Positions 1 to 7,262 of a stretch of 44,884 nucleotides of DNA are shown here, one piece after another. The stretch covers positions 1 through 44,884 of the forward strand of contig DATEDF010000114.1 of NCBI GenBank assembly GCA_035286465.1, written 5' to 3'. Below the pieces are notes generated by a model. The model had not been told where the DNA came from. It was given only the letters and a program-made list of their open reading frames with translations, and did not search any database. Origin of the DNA: Fen-1231 sp035286465. Its GTDB lineage: Bacteria > Gemmatimonadota > Gemmatimonadetes > Gemmatimonadales > Gemmatimonadaceae. Numbering within the stretch: the stretch's first letter is position 1; every line of letters starts with the position of its first letter. A program made the position numbers and the translations under genes.

Positions 1-1
1 G

Positions 2-430
2 GGCCTCACCTTCACGCCGGGCGACTCCGTCTTCGTCACCATCCCTGGTGACGCCGCGGGCTTCCCGGCCGCCTCCTTCGCCGGCAAGACGGCCGAACCC
101 TTCACCCTCGCGCCGCTCGTCGTGCCGCCCACGAACCAGAACATGACGGTGAGTTGGAGCGCGGCGACCGACGCGAACGCGGCGATGCTCCTCTCGTTCC
201 GCTTCCACGAGGGCTCCGGCACCGGACTCAACCAGCAGCTGCTCTGCGACTTCCGCGACGATGGCACGGGCAGCGTGCAGGCCGCGCTGATTGCCAGATG
301 GGTGGCCTCAGGCGATCGCGACGTCTTCGCGGAGCGGCTGCGCACCGCGATCGTACGCGTGCCAAGCGCGACCGACGCGTTCATCAACCTGGTTTCGACC
401 TTCGACCTTCCGACGCCGGTCTCGCCCTGA
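2..430 (+). CDS. C-terminal part of an unknown protein (partial)
   Basis: An open frame runs in from the left edge and stops at TGA 428-430, giving the last 142 residues of a protein whose start lies outside the window. The fragment begins with residues GLTFTPGDSVFV, continues with a Pro/Thr linker (LVVPPTNQNMTV) and then a small mixed domain with one Cys (LLCDFRDDGTGS) and a helix-like end (VFAERLRTAIVRV). The style, Ser/Thr-rich strands with acidic turns, resembles secreted beta-sandwich proteins, but I do not recognise a family. The next gene starts 55 nt downstream. Codon use is like the rest of the window, so it is probably a real gene. Confidence 0.6.
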   Translation, partial: GLTFTPGDSVFVTIPGDAAGFPAASFAGKTAEPFTLAPLVVPPTNQNMTVSWSAATDANAAMLLSFRFHEGSGTGLNQQLLCDFRDDGTGSVQAALIARWVASGDRDVFAERLRTAIVRVPSATDAFINLVSTFDLPTPVSP

Positions 431-485
431 CGGGCGACGAACGGCGCACGGCGGGCGGCGGACGACGAGCAGCCGGACGGGGACC

Positions 486-1994
486 GTGACGAAGAAACGG
501 GCGAAGACGGACCGGCGCAGGACTCGGACGGAACGCGACCCCCTCGGCGCGCTCGAGGTCCCGGCCGACGCGCTCTACGGCGTCCAGACGCTGCGCGCGG
601 TGCGGAACTTCCCGATCAGCGGGCTCGCGCCCCTCCCCGCCTTCGTGGACGCGGTCGTGCAGATCAAGCGCGCGGCGGCGCTGACGCACCGGGCCACCGG
701 CCGCCTCGAGGCGCGGCTCGCCCGCGCCATCGTGCGCGCCGCCGACGAGGTGCTCGAGGGCCGCCATCGCGCGCAGTTCGTCGTGGACGTCTACCAGGCC
801 GGCGCGGGCACGTCGCACCACATGAACGTGAACGAGGTCCTCGCGAACCGCGCGAACGAACTGCTGGGCTCGCGGCGCGGCATGTACGCGCCGGTGCACC
901 CGAACGATCACGTCAACATGGCGCAGTCCACGAACGACGTGATTCCCACGGCGATCCGGCTCGCCGTCCTCACGGAGCTCGGACCGCTGACGCACGCGCT
1001 CGACGGGCTCCGCGGTGCGCTTGTGCGCAAGGGCAAGGCCTTTGACAAGATCGTCAAAGCGGGCCGCACGCACCTGCAGGACGCGATGCCGATCCGGCTC
1101 GGCCAGGAGTTCTCCGCCTGGGCCGGGAGCATCGCGCGCGGCGCTCGCCGTCTGCGCGACGCGGCCGATGACCTGCGCGACCTGGGCATCGGCGGGAGCG
1201 CCGTCGGCACCGGCGTCAACGTCGAGCCGGAGTATCCGGCGCGGATGGTCGCCGAACTGAGCAGGAGCACGGGCGAGAAGCTCCGCGTCGGCGACGACCG
1301 CGTGCAGCTGATGCAGTCGCTGGGCGACGTCGCCGCCTTCAGCGCGGCGCTCCGCACGCTCGCGCTCGACCTCTCGAAGATCGCGAGCGACCTCCGCCTG
1401 CTCGCGAGCGGCCCGCGCACCGGGCTCGACGAGTTGGTGCTCCCGGCGGTGCAGCCCGGCTCGTCCATCATGCCCGGGAAGGTGAACCCGTCGGTCGCGG
1501 AGATGGTGAACCAGGTGTGCTTCCAGGTGCTCGGCAACGATCTCGCCGTGGCGGTGGCCACCGAGCACGGGCAGCTCGAACTGAACGTGATGATGCCGCT
1601 CGTCGCGCACAACGTGCTCTTTTCGATGCAGATCCTCGCGAACGCCGTGCGCGCGCTCGACGAGCGATGCGTGCGCGGCATCGCGGCCAACGAGGCGCAG
1701 TGCGCGTACTGGCTCGAGCGCTCCGCGGCGCTGGCCACCGCGCTCGCGCCGCGGATCGGTTACGCGCGAGCGGCGGAGCTGGCGAAGGAATCGGTGAAGA
1801 CGGGGGAGTTGATCCGGGACCTGGCGGAGCGGAAGAAGATCCTGCCGCGGGCGGAGTTGGCGAGGGCGCTCGATCTGCGGAAGATGACGGACATTGGAGT
1901 GCCGGGAGGGCGAGGACAGGAAGCAAAGGGCAGAGGGAAAGGCAGAGGGAAAGGCAGGAACAAGGGGCGAGTGAGAGGGACAAGGGACAAGTAA
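486..1994 (+). CDS. aspA: aspartate ammonia-lyase (aspartase)
   Basis: Converts L-aspartate to fumarate and ammonia in the cytoplasm. The 502-residue product belongs to the fumarase/aspartase superfamily: EVPADALYGVQTLRA near residue 25, GAGTSHHMNVNEV near 106, NDHVNMAQSTND near 140, GRTHLQDA near 193 and the signature GSSIMPGKVNP near 325. YGVQTLRA at the N-terminus matches aspartases rather than class II fumarases (WGAQTQRS), so aspartase is preferred; fumarase is the alternative. The GTG at 486 is chosen because the conserved part begins about 17 codons later; the longer open frame upstream overlaps the preceding gene. The last 30 or so residues (KGRGKGRGKGR...) do not belong to the family: they are read from a purine-rich repeat, whose left palindrome arm also supplies the TAA stop. 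Confidence 0.87.
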   Translation: MTKKRAKTDRRRTRTERDPLGALEVPADALYGVQTLRAVRNFPISGLAPLPAFVDAVVQIKRAAALTHRATGRLEARLARAIVRAADEVLEGRHRAQFVVDVYQAGAGTSHHMNVNEVLANRANELLGSRRGMYAPVHPNDHVNMAQSTNDVIPTAIRLAVLTELGPLTHALDGLRGALVRKGKAFDKIVKAGRTHLQDAMPIRLGQEFSAWAGSIARGARRLRDAADDLRDLGIGGSAVGTGVNVEPEYPARMVAELSRSTGEKLRVGDDRVQLMQSLGDVAAFSAALRTLALDLSKIASDLRLLASGPRTGLDELVLPAVQPGSSIMPGKVNPSVAEMVNQVCFQVLGNDLAVAVATEHGQLELNVMMPLVAHNVLFSMQILANAVRALDERCVRGIAANEAQCAYWLERSAALATALAPRIGYARAAELAKESVKTGELIRDLAERKKILPRAELARALDLRKMTDIGVPGGRGQEAKGRGKGRGKGRNKGRVRGTRDK

Positions 1995-2126
1995 CCACGA
2001 AACGCTGGTGGACAGCGCGAAGGGCGCGGTGCACAGGCGTCGCGTCCTGAGCCCTGCTCGCTGAACACCGCACCCTGATCGAGGTGACTTGCCCCTTGTT
2101 CCCGTCACTTGTTCCTGGTCCCTGCC
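1953..2126. repeat. imperfect palindrome of purine-rich words between aspA and the Rrf2 gene
   Basis: The arms are 1953-1995 and 2084-2126, 43 nt each, with an 88-nt loop. Aligned by eye, 33 of 43 positions are complementary, and four of the mismatches would be G-U pairs in a + strand RNA. The left arm is made of words like GGGACAA (twice in tandem at its end), preceded by two copies of a 12-bp unit CAGAGGGAAAGG from 1931. The right arm is the complementary pyrimidine version. The left arm overlaps the end of aspA. A long RNA hairpin here could act as a terminator or 3' stabiliser; there is no U-tract. Confidence 0.75.
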
Positions 2127-2133
2127 GTCCCGG

Positions 2134-2162
2134 TTTACAACCTCCCGTTTCGTCCGTATTGT
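2134..2162 (+). promoter_or_regulatory. promoter of the Rrf2 gene, probably leaderless
   Basis: A -35 hexamer TTTACA at 2134-2139 and a -10 hexamer TATTGT at 2157-2162 are separated by exactly 17 bp. The ATG at 2169 lies 6 nt after the -10, where transcription would be expected to begin, so the mRNA is probably leaderless. No Shine-Dalgarno sequence precedes the ATG, which agrees. Confidence 0.6.
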
Positions 2163-2168
2163 GCTGAC

Positions 2169-2624
2169 ATGCGCATCACGACGTGGGCCGAGTACGGAGT
2201 GATCTGCGCGCTGCATCTCGCGAAGCGCGCGCCTGCGGGGCCCGTCACGGGGCGGGACATCGCCGCGCGCGAGAAGCTGCCGGCCGACTACGTCGAGCAG
2301 ATCCTGCTCCGCCTCCGCCGCGCCGGAATCGTATCGAGCACGCGTGGCGCCAAGGGGGGCTACACGCTCTCGCGGCCCGCCGCCCGCATCACGGTTCGCG
2401 AGATCATCACCGCCGCCGAGTTGATGACCTTCGATCTGCACTGCGAGAGCCATCCCGTGGACGACGTGCGCTGCTCGGCGTCGCACGACTGCAGCATTCG
2501 CCCGGTCTGGGTGTTGCTGCGGCGCCGCATAGACGAGGTTCTCGACGGCGTGTGCCTCGCCGACCTGCTTGACGCCGAGGCGAAGGTGCGCCAGCGGGTG
2601 GGGCTTCCGGTCCTGCACTCCTGA
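2169..2624 (+). CDS. Rrf2-family transcriptional regulator
   Basis: A 151-residue DNA-binding regulator. The N-terminal winged helix is typical of Rrf2 proteins: MRITTWAEYGVICALHLA, then the recognition helix region KLPADYVEQILLRLRRAGIV and the wing STRGAKGGYTLSRP. Three cysteines follow at about residues 95-111 in the order C-x9-C-x5-C, in the place where IscR and NsrR hold an iron-sulphur cluster, so redox or Fe-S sensing is plausible but unproven. The ATG at 2169 is chosen over an upstream ATG at 2109 because it starts the family's conserved N-terminus and sits 6 nt after a good -10 element. The next gene starts 11 nt downstream and may be co-transcribed. The target genes cannot be told from the window. 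Confidence 0.85.
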   Translation: MRITTWAEYGVICALHLAKRAPAGPVTGRDIAAREKLPADYVEQILLRLRRAGIVSSTRGAKGGYTLSRPAARITVREIITAAELMTFDLHCESHPVDDVRCSASHDCSIRPVWVLLRRRIDEVLDGVCLADLLDAEAKVRQRVGLPVLHS

Positions 2625-2635
2625 GCGGGCCCGCG

Positions 2636-3214
2636 ATGGGCGTGCTGCTCCCCTTCACACCCGAATGGCGGGCGGCCCGCGAGCGGCGCCGCAAGGCTGC
2701 GGCCTATCTCGCGGCCGCACGGCGGGAGCCCGAAGACACGGACGTGCGTTGGCTCGCCGACGCGGCCGCTAACGGCGACGAGGACCACGCGCGCTGGGAA
2801 CTCCGCTTCGCGCGACTCGCGCTCGCGGTGCTGACGGCGCAACGCGATGCGCTCGACGACCGCACGGGCTCCGACGTCGTCGCCGCGCTCGCCGACGCGT
2901 TGCGCGAGGACCCGCGCGTGGCGCCCGGGATGCACGCGCTCGCCGAACGCCAGTTGAACGAGCGGCTCGCCGCGTATCGCGAGGCGCTGTCCGCGCGCGG
3001 CGGGCCCGTGGGAAGCGGGGAGCGGCTTGGCCGCGTGCTCCTCGCCTTCGCCTCCGACGGCGCTCGCAGCGCCGGCGCCCCGCTCCCGCGAGCCGTGGAG
3101 TTTCTCGGCGCGTGGATCGCCGAGGCCAACGAGGCGCTGCGGGCCGCCTACGGGACGGCGTCGCTGCCGGAGCATTTGCCGCCGTCCGAAGCAGTGGTGA
3201 GGGGTAAGGGGTGA
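2636..3214 (+). CDS. hypothetical protein, helical
   Basis: A 192-residue protein I do not recognise. It is rich in Ala, Arg and Glu and should be almost all helix; there is no signal peptide, membrane segment or Cys. It starts 11 nt after the Rrf2 regulator and is probably translated from the same mRNA, so a role linked to that regulator is possible. The last few residues (VVRGKG) and the TGA stop come from the left arm of the large repeat palindrome that begins at 3197, so the original C-terminus may have been replaced by repeat sequence. Base composition and codon use match the neighbours. Confidence 0.6.
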   Translation: MGVLLPFTPEWRAARERRRKAAAYLAAARREPEDTDVRWLADAAANGDEDHARWELRFARLALAVLTAQRDALDDRTGSDVVAALADALREDPRVAPGMHALAERQLNERLAAYREALSARGGPVGSGERLGRVLLAFASDGARSAGAPLPRAVEFLGAWIAEANEALRAAYGTASLPEHLPPSEAVVRGKG

Positions 3215-3549
3215 GAGAGTGAGGGATCGGGTGAAGGGTGAAGGGCGAATGGTGAAGAGCGAAGGGGACGTGAAGGGTGAAGGGCTCGTGAAGAGCGAAA
3301 GGCGAATAGTGAAGAGCGAAGGGGTCGTGAACAGTGAAGGGATCGTGAAGAGCGAAAGGCGAATAGTGAAGAGTGAAGGGGTCGTGAACAGTGAAGGGAT
3401 CGTGAACAGTGAAGGGCCTGTGAGACGTGAAGGGCGAAGAACGGCACGCACGCGGCCGCCTCTTCGCCCTTCACCATTCGCTCTTCACCCTTCACCATTC
3501 GCTCTTCACCCTTCACCCGACCCCTCACCCTTCACTCCTCACCCCTCAC
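3197..3549. repeat. large heptad-repeat palindrome next to tRNA-Leu
   Basis: This fills the gap of about 340 bp between the hypothetical gene and the convergent tRNA-Leu. The left part (3197-3440) is purine-rich and reads as successive 7-mers of the form GYGAARR (GTGAAGG, GCGAATG, GTGAAGA, GCGAAGG), interrupted by 4-nt connectors (GGAC, GCTC, GGTC, GATC). Positions 3287-3343 and 3344-3400 are a 57-bp tandem duplication differing at one base. The right part (about 3460-3549) is the pyrimidine-rich complement; 3197-3262 and the complement of roughly 3480-3549 align closely with a few small gaps. The right end is 3 nt from the mature tRNA 3' end. The heptads keep every frame open in places, but the repeated peptides are not genes. 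Confidence 0.85.
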
Positions 3550-3552
3550 GAG

Positions 3553-3636
3553 TGCCGAAGGGGGGACTCGAACCCCCACGGGCTTGCGCCCACTGGCTCC
3601 TGAAGCCAGCGCGTCTACCAGTTCCACCACTTCGGC
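3553..3636 (-). tRNA. tRNA-Leu (anticodon CAG)
   Basis: Read on the minus strand, the 84-nt gene starts GCCGAAG at 3636 and pairs with CTTCGGC, followed by the discriminator A at 3553. The D-arm contains TGGTAGAC, the anticodon stem is CTGGC/GCCAG with loop TTCAGGA (anticodon CAG), the long variable arm GGGC-GCAA-GCCC is that of a class II tRNA, and the T-arm GGGGG-TTCGAGT-CCCCC is perfect. CCA is not encoded. It reads away from smpB, and its 3' end almost touches the heptad palindrome. Confidence 0.96.
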
Positions 3637-3646
3637 GTGGATCGGG

Positions 3647-3675
3647 AAGCTAACGTCTCCGTTCCCGATACCCAA
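3647..3675 (-). promoter_or_regulatory. promoter of tRNA-Leu
   Basis: On the minus strand there is a -35 element TTGGGT (3675-3670), a 17-bp spacer and a -10 element TAGCTT (3652-3647). Transcription would start near 3640, only about four nucleotides before the mature tRNA 5' end. Confidence 0.55.
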
Positions 3676-3694
3676 GACCGCGCGCGCTCGTCTG

Positions 3695-3722
3695 TTGTCG
3701 AGGGGTGGTTTCACCTTAACTT
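3695..3722 (+). promoter_or_regulatory. possible smpB promoter
   Basis: TTGTCG at 3695-3700 and TAACTT at 3717-3722, 16 bp apart, lie just upstream of smpB and back to back with the tRNA-Leu promoter. Both hexamers are imperfect, so this is a moderate call. Confidence 0.4.
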
Positions 3723-3744
3723 GCCTTGCCGCGCTCCGTTGCCC

Positions 3745-4230
3745 GTGACCCCACAGCCTGCTGCCAAGCCCGACCGCGAGGAGGTCATCTCGATCGCGCG
3801 CAACAAGCGCGCGCGGTTCGACTATGAGATCCTGGACCAGTGGGAGGCCGGCCTGGTCCTCACCGGCACCGAGGTGAAGTCGCTTCGCGCGCGGAAGGCG
3901 AGCCTCTCCGACGCCTTCGGCGTCGTGAAGGACGGCGAGCTCTGGTTGCTCAACCTCCACATCGCGCCGTACGAGCAGGGGAACCGCTTCAACCACGACG
4001 CCACGCGCACGCGCAAGTTGCTGCTCCACGGCCGCGAGATCCGCCGCCTCATCGGCGCGGTGGAACGGCAGGGGCTCACGCTCGTTCCGCTCGAGCTCTA
4101 CTTCAGACGAGGCCGCGCGAAGGTGCGCCTGGCGCTCGCGCGCGGAAAGAAGCTGCACGACAAGCGCGCTGCGCTGCGCGAGCGGGCCGACCAGCGGGAC
4201 ATCGCACGCGCGATCAGGGTGAGGCGATGA
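3745..4230 (+). CDS. smpB: SsrA-binding protein SmpB
   Basis: SmpB binds tmRNA and carries it into stalled ribosomes for trans-translation. The 161-residue product has the full family pattern: IARNKRARFDYEILDQWEAGLVLTG-type N-terminal segment, TEVKSLR, the HIAPYEQGNRFNHD-like centre, ELYFRRGRAKVRLALARGKKLHDKR and the basic C-terminal tail ending RAIRVRR that enters the mRNA channel. The GTG at 3745 gives the usual length of about 160; a TTG at 3739 is an alternative, and an ATG at 3637 would reach into the tRNA promoter region. The stop overlaps the next start as ATGA, so the amidase is translationally coupled. No tmRNA gene is seen in the window. Confidence 0.93.
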   Translation: MTPQPAAKPDREEVISIARNKRARFDYEILDQWEAGLVLTGTEVKSLRARKASLSDAFGVVKDGELWLLNLHIAPYEQGNRFNHDATRTRKLLLHGREIRRLIGAVERQGLTLVPLELYFRRGRAKVRLALARGKKLHDKRAALRERADQRDIARAIRVRR

Positions 4231-5516
4231 CCGGCGCGCTGCTCGCCCTCGCGATTGCCGCCGCACAGGCCGGCGGCGTGGTGCGCTCGACGGACGCTGC
4301 CGGGCGCCGGACGCCGGCTGACTCCGTTCTTGTCCGTGGCGGCGTGCGTGACACGACGCTGGCGATCGTCGCGACGAGTGCGGGCTCCGCGCTCCGCGCC
4401 GACGCCGTCGCGGCGGCACTCGGGGGCGTGCTCCGCGTCGCGCGCCTCGGGCAGTGGACCATCGAGCTTGCCGGCGTCCTGTTCGACCTCGAGGAGGGCG
4501 TTCCCTTTGCCGGGAGTCGGGGCGCCGTGTATCCGCTCGCGGGGCCGCCGCTCGTGCGGGACGGCGCCCTGCTGATCCCGCTGCAGTTGGTTGCCGACCT
4601 CGCGCCGCGCGCCGGCGGAAACCTCACGTGGGACGCCGGGCGGCGTGAGCTGCGCCTGGGACGCGGAAACCCCGGCGTGGTGACGGCGTCCGCGGCGGCG
4701 CGCGCCGCGAGCACCACATCTCCCCCGGCCGGCGCGGGCACGGCTCCGGTCGCCCCGCCGCGGGCGGCGAAGCGATACACGGTCGTGGTGGACGCGGGAC
4801 ACGGCGGCCCGGACCCGGGGATGCGTGGCCCCATCGGCGGCAGCTTCACGATCTACGAGAAGGACGTCACGCTCGCCGTCGCGAAGCAGCTCGCCCGCGC
4901 CCTCGAGACGCGCGGCGTGGACGTCGTGATGACCCGCACGACCGACACCCTCATCGCGCTCTCCGACCGCGGCCGGATCGCCAACGAGCGCCGGGGCGAC
5001 CTCTTCATCTCCGTGCACGTGAACGCGGCGCCGCGGAGCTGGAAGAACCCGGGTACCGCGCGCGGCTTCGAGACCTACTTCCTCGACGAGGCGAAGACCG
5101 AAGACGAGCGCCGCGTCGCCGAGATGGAGAACGACGCCGTGCGCTTCGAGACGGGGCCCGCGCTCCCGCGCGACGACGCCCTCGGCTTCATCCTCAGCGA
5201 CATGAAGCAGAACGAGCACCTGCGCGAATCGAACGACCTGGCCGCCAAGGTGCAGGAGCACCTCAAGGACGTCCATCCGGGGCCCAGCCGGGGCGTGATG
5301 CAGGCGCCGTTCCGCGTGCTCGTGACGGCCTTCATGCCGGCCGTCCTCCTCGAGATCGGGTTCGGCACGAATCCGGTAGAGGCCGCCTGGATTGCCAGTG
5401 TGGGCGGCCAGCGAACGATCGCCCTCGCCGTCGCCGACGCGGCCATCGAGTACTTCGCCCACTACCAGCGCCGCGCGGGTGGCTCCGGCGGGGCGCCGGC
5501 GGGTCCGCGCGAGTGA
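4227..5516 (+). CDS. N-acetylmuramoyl-L-alanine amidase
   Basis: Cuts the bond between N-acetylmuramic acid and L-alanine in peptidoglycan, acting in the periplasm. The 429-residue protein has a short hydrophobic N-terminus (LLALAIAAAQA, a likely signal peptide), an N-terminal region like the copper amine oxidase N-domain/AMIN fold, a Pro/Ala linker at about 150-180, and an Amidase_3 domain. The expected zinc ligands and catalytic Glu are visible: H in VVDAGHGGPDPG (near 191), E in YEKDV (near 211), H in SVHVNA (near 265) and E in LLEIGFG (near 375). It starts inside the smpB stop codon (ATGA), and its TGA overlaps the GTG of pyrD, so the three genes form one run. Confidence 0.87.
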   Translation: MTGALLALAIAAAQAGGVVRSTDAAGRRTPADSVLVRGGVRDTTLAIVATSAGSALRADAVAAALGGVLRVARLGQWTIELAGVLFDLEEGVPFAGSRGAVYPLAGPPLVRDGALLIPLQLVADLAPRAGGNLTWDAGRRELRLGRGNPGVVTASAAARAASTTSPPAGAGTAPVAPPRAAKRYTVVVDAGHGGPDPGMRGPIGGSFTIYEKDVTLAVAKQLARALETRGVDVVMTRTTDTLIALSDRGRIANERRGDLFISVHVNAAPRSWKNPGTARGFETYFLDEAKTEDERRVAEMENDAVRFETGPALPRDDALGFILSDMKQNEHLRESNDLAAKVQEHLKDVHPGPSRGVMQAPFRVLVTAFMPAVLLEIGFGTNPVEAAWIASVGGQRTIALAVADAAIEYFAHYQRRAGGSGGAPAGPRE

Positions 5517-6463
5517 GCGCGGCCGCACCCACGCCCTTCGCCGGCCCGCTCGCCGCCACCGCGGCCGGGCTCACCTTCCAGAACCCCGTCCTCCTCGCCG
5601 CGGGCACCGCGGCCTACGGCCGCGAGCTCGCCGACGTCGTCGCGCTCGACGCGCTCGGCGGCCTGGTCACCAAGGCGGTGAGCCTCGAGCCGCGCGCGGG
5701 GGCGAGCGCCCCACGCGTCGCCGACTTCGGCGACGGGATGATCAACGCCGTGGGGCTCGCCAATCCCGGTGTCGCCGAGGTCAAGGCGCACCACCTCCCG
5801 TGGCTCGCGGCCACGCTCACGCGCGCGCGGGTGCTCGTGAACGTCGTCGGGCGCGTGGTCGAGGAGTTCGGCGACGTCGTCGCCGCGCTCGAGGACGCGC
5901 CGGGCGTGCACGCCTTCGAGCTGAACGTGAGCTGCCCGAACACGCGCGCGGGAGGACTCGAGTTCGGCGCCGACCCCGCGTCGCTCGACGCGGTGGTGCG
6001 CCGCGCGCGCGCCGCCACGCGCCGCGCCCTCTTCGTGAAGCTCTCGCCCACGCTCCCCGACGTGGGGGACGCCGCCCGACGCGCCGTGGACGCCGGCGCG
6101 GACGGGATCACCGTCGTCAACACGATGCCCGGCCTCGTGATTGACGTCGCGACGCGGCGCCCCGTGCTGGGCTACGGCACCGGCGGCGTGAGCGGTCCCG
6201 GGCTCCGGCCCGTGGGCGTCCTCGCCACGTGGAGAGTGCGGCAGGCGGTGCGCGCGCCCATCATCGGCGCCGGTGGTGTCGCGACCGCGGAGGACGCGCT
6301 GCAGTACCTGCTGGCCGGCGCGACACTCGTCGCCATCGGGACCGCCGCGCTCGCGAATCCGCGCGCACCGGAACGCCTCGTGCGCGACCTGGCGCGCTGG
6401 TGCGCGAAACACCGGATCGCGCACCTCGCCGACCTGGTCGGTACCCTGGAGTGGCCGGCGTGA
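5513..6463 (+). CDS. pyrD: dihydroorotate dehydrogenase, class 1B-like
   Basis: Oxidises dihydroorotate to orotate, the fourth step of pyrimidine synthesis. The 316-residue product carries the FMN-barrel motifs: NPVLLAAGTAAYG near residue 22, LVTKAVSLEPR near 50, ELNVSCPN near 137 with the catalytic Cys of class 1 enzymes, VKLSPTL near 180, and the phosphate-binding GYGTGGVSGPGLRP and IIGAGGVATAEDAL segments. A Cys base and the length fit subtype 1B, which normally pairs with PyrK; pyrK is not in the window. The GTG at 5513 overlaps the amidase TGA, and pyrF starts inside the stop of this gene. Confidence 0.9.
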   Translation: MSAAAPTPFAGPLAATAAGLTFQNPVLLAAGTAAYGRELADVVALDALGGLVTKAVSLEPRAGASAPRVADFGDGMINAVGLANPGVAEVKAHHLPWLAATLTRARVLVNVVGRVVEEFGDVVAALEDAPGVHAFELNVSCPNTRAGGLEFGADPASLDAVVRRARAATRRALFVKLSPTLPDVGDAARRAVDAGADGITVVNTMPGLVIDVATRRPVLGYGTGGVSGPGLRPVGVLATWRVRQAVRAPIIGAGGVATAEDALQYLLAGATLVAIGTAALANPRAPERLVRDLARWCAKHRIAHLADLVGTLEWPA

Positions 6464-7179
6464 CCGGCGCGAGCCTCTCCGGATTCGCGGCGCCGATCCC
6501 GATCGTCGCGCTCGACGTCGCCTCGCTCGACGATGCCCGGGCGCTCGTGAACGCGCTCGGGCCGCGCGCGGCCGCGTACAAGGTCGGGCTCCAGCTCTTC
6601 ACCGCCGAGGGTCCGCGCGCGGTCGGGTGGCTGCGCGACGAGGGGAAGCGCGTCTTTCTCGACCTCAAGCTGCACGACATCCCGAGCACGGTGGCGCGCG
6701 CGGCCGAGGGCGCGCGGCGGCTGGGCGCCTCGCTCCTCACCGTGCACGGCCTCGGGGGCCGGATGATGGTCCGCGCCGCGGTGGACGCCGCGGGCGACGA
6801 GACGGGTGTCCTCGTCGTCACCGTCCTCACGTCGCTCGACATCGCCGCGGCGAGCGCGGCCGTGGGCCGGCCGCTCGAGAGCGTGCGTGAGGAAGTGCTC
6901 CGGCTCGCCGCGACTGCGCGTGCGGAAGGGGCGCACGGGGTGGTCTGCGCCGCGGCCGAGTGCGCGGCGGTGCGGAACGCGCACGGCGACCACCTGCGGC
7001 CGCTCGTGCCCGGCATTCGCCCGGCCGGAGCCGACGTCGGTGACCAGGCACGCGTGGCGACCGCCGCCGAGGCGGCTCGAGCCGGCGCGGCGTTCGTGGT
7101 CGTCGGGCGAGCGATCACCGGCGCGGCGGACCCGGCCGCCGCGTTCGACCGCGTGCTCGCCGAGCTGCGAACGCCGTAA
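6460..7179 (+). CDS. pyrF: orotidine-5'-phosphate decarboxylase
   Basis: Decarboxylates OMP to UMP, the last step of de novo pyrimidine synthesis. The 239-residue TIM-barrel protein has PIVALDVASLDDARAL at the start, YKVGLQLF, the catalytic Lys/Asp array in FLDLKLHDIPSTV near residue 66, TVHGLGG, LVPGIRPAG near 185 and VVVGRAITGAADP at the phosphate site. The GTG at 6460 overlaps the pyrD stop by two bases and gives the family's usual length. It closes the smpB-amidase-pyrD-pyrF run. Confidence 0.93.
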   Translation: MTGASLSGFAAPIPIVALDVASLDDARALVNALGPRAAAYKVGLQLFTAEGPRAVGWLRDEGKRVFLDLKLHDIPSTVARAAEGARRLGASLLTVHGLGGRMMVRAAVDAAGDETGVLVVTVLTSLDIAAASAAVGRPLESVREEVLRLAATARAEGAHGVVCAAAECAAVRNAHGDHLRPLVPGIRPAGADVGDQARVATAAEAARAGAAFVVVGRAITGAADPAAAFDRVLAELRTP

Positions 7180-7237
7180 CCGGCGGCGTCGGCGGCGGCT
7201 TGCGAGGAACAGTCCGCCCCGCGCAGTATAGAATGAG

Positions 7238-7243
7238 TACAAT
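7238..7243 (+). promoter_or_regulatory. possible -10 element for the small lipoprotein gene
   Basis: TACAAT is five of six to the consensus -10 and would start transcription near 7250, just ahead of the GGAG ribosome site at 7251-7254. No convincing -35 lies 17 bp upstream; a second A/T-rich hexamer TATAGA is at 7227-7232. Confidence 0.35.
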
Positions 7244-7262
7244 CCCGACTGGAGCGAGTGCG

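Noticed and set aside
3197..3549. CRISPR array
   Set aside because: The repeats are adjacent 7-mers with 4-nt connectors; there are no unique spacers of constant length and no cas genes.
3148..3653. Open frames encoding repeats such as VKSEGR or SLFTIPSLFT
   Set aside because: They are read from the heptad array in several frames at once and overlap the tRNA; no gene-like composition or start signal.
3637..3744. ATG at 3637 as the smpB start
   Set aside because: It would add 36 residues not found in the family and cross the tRNA-Leu promoter.
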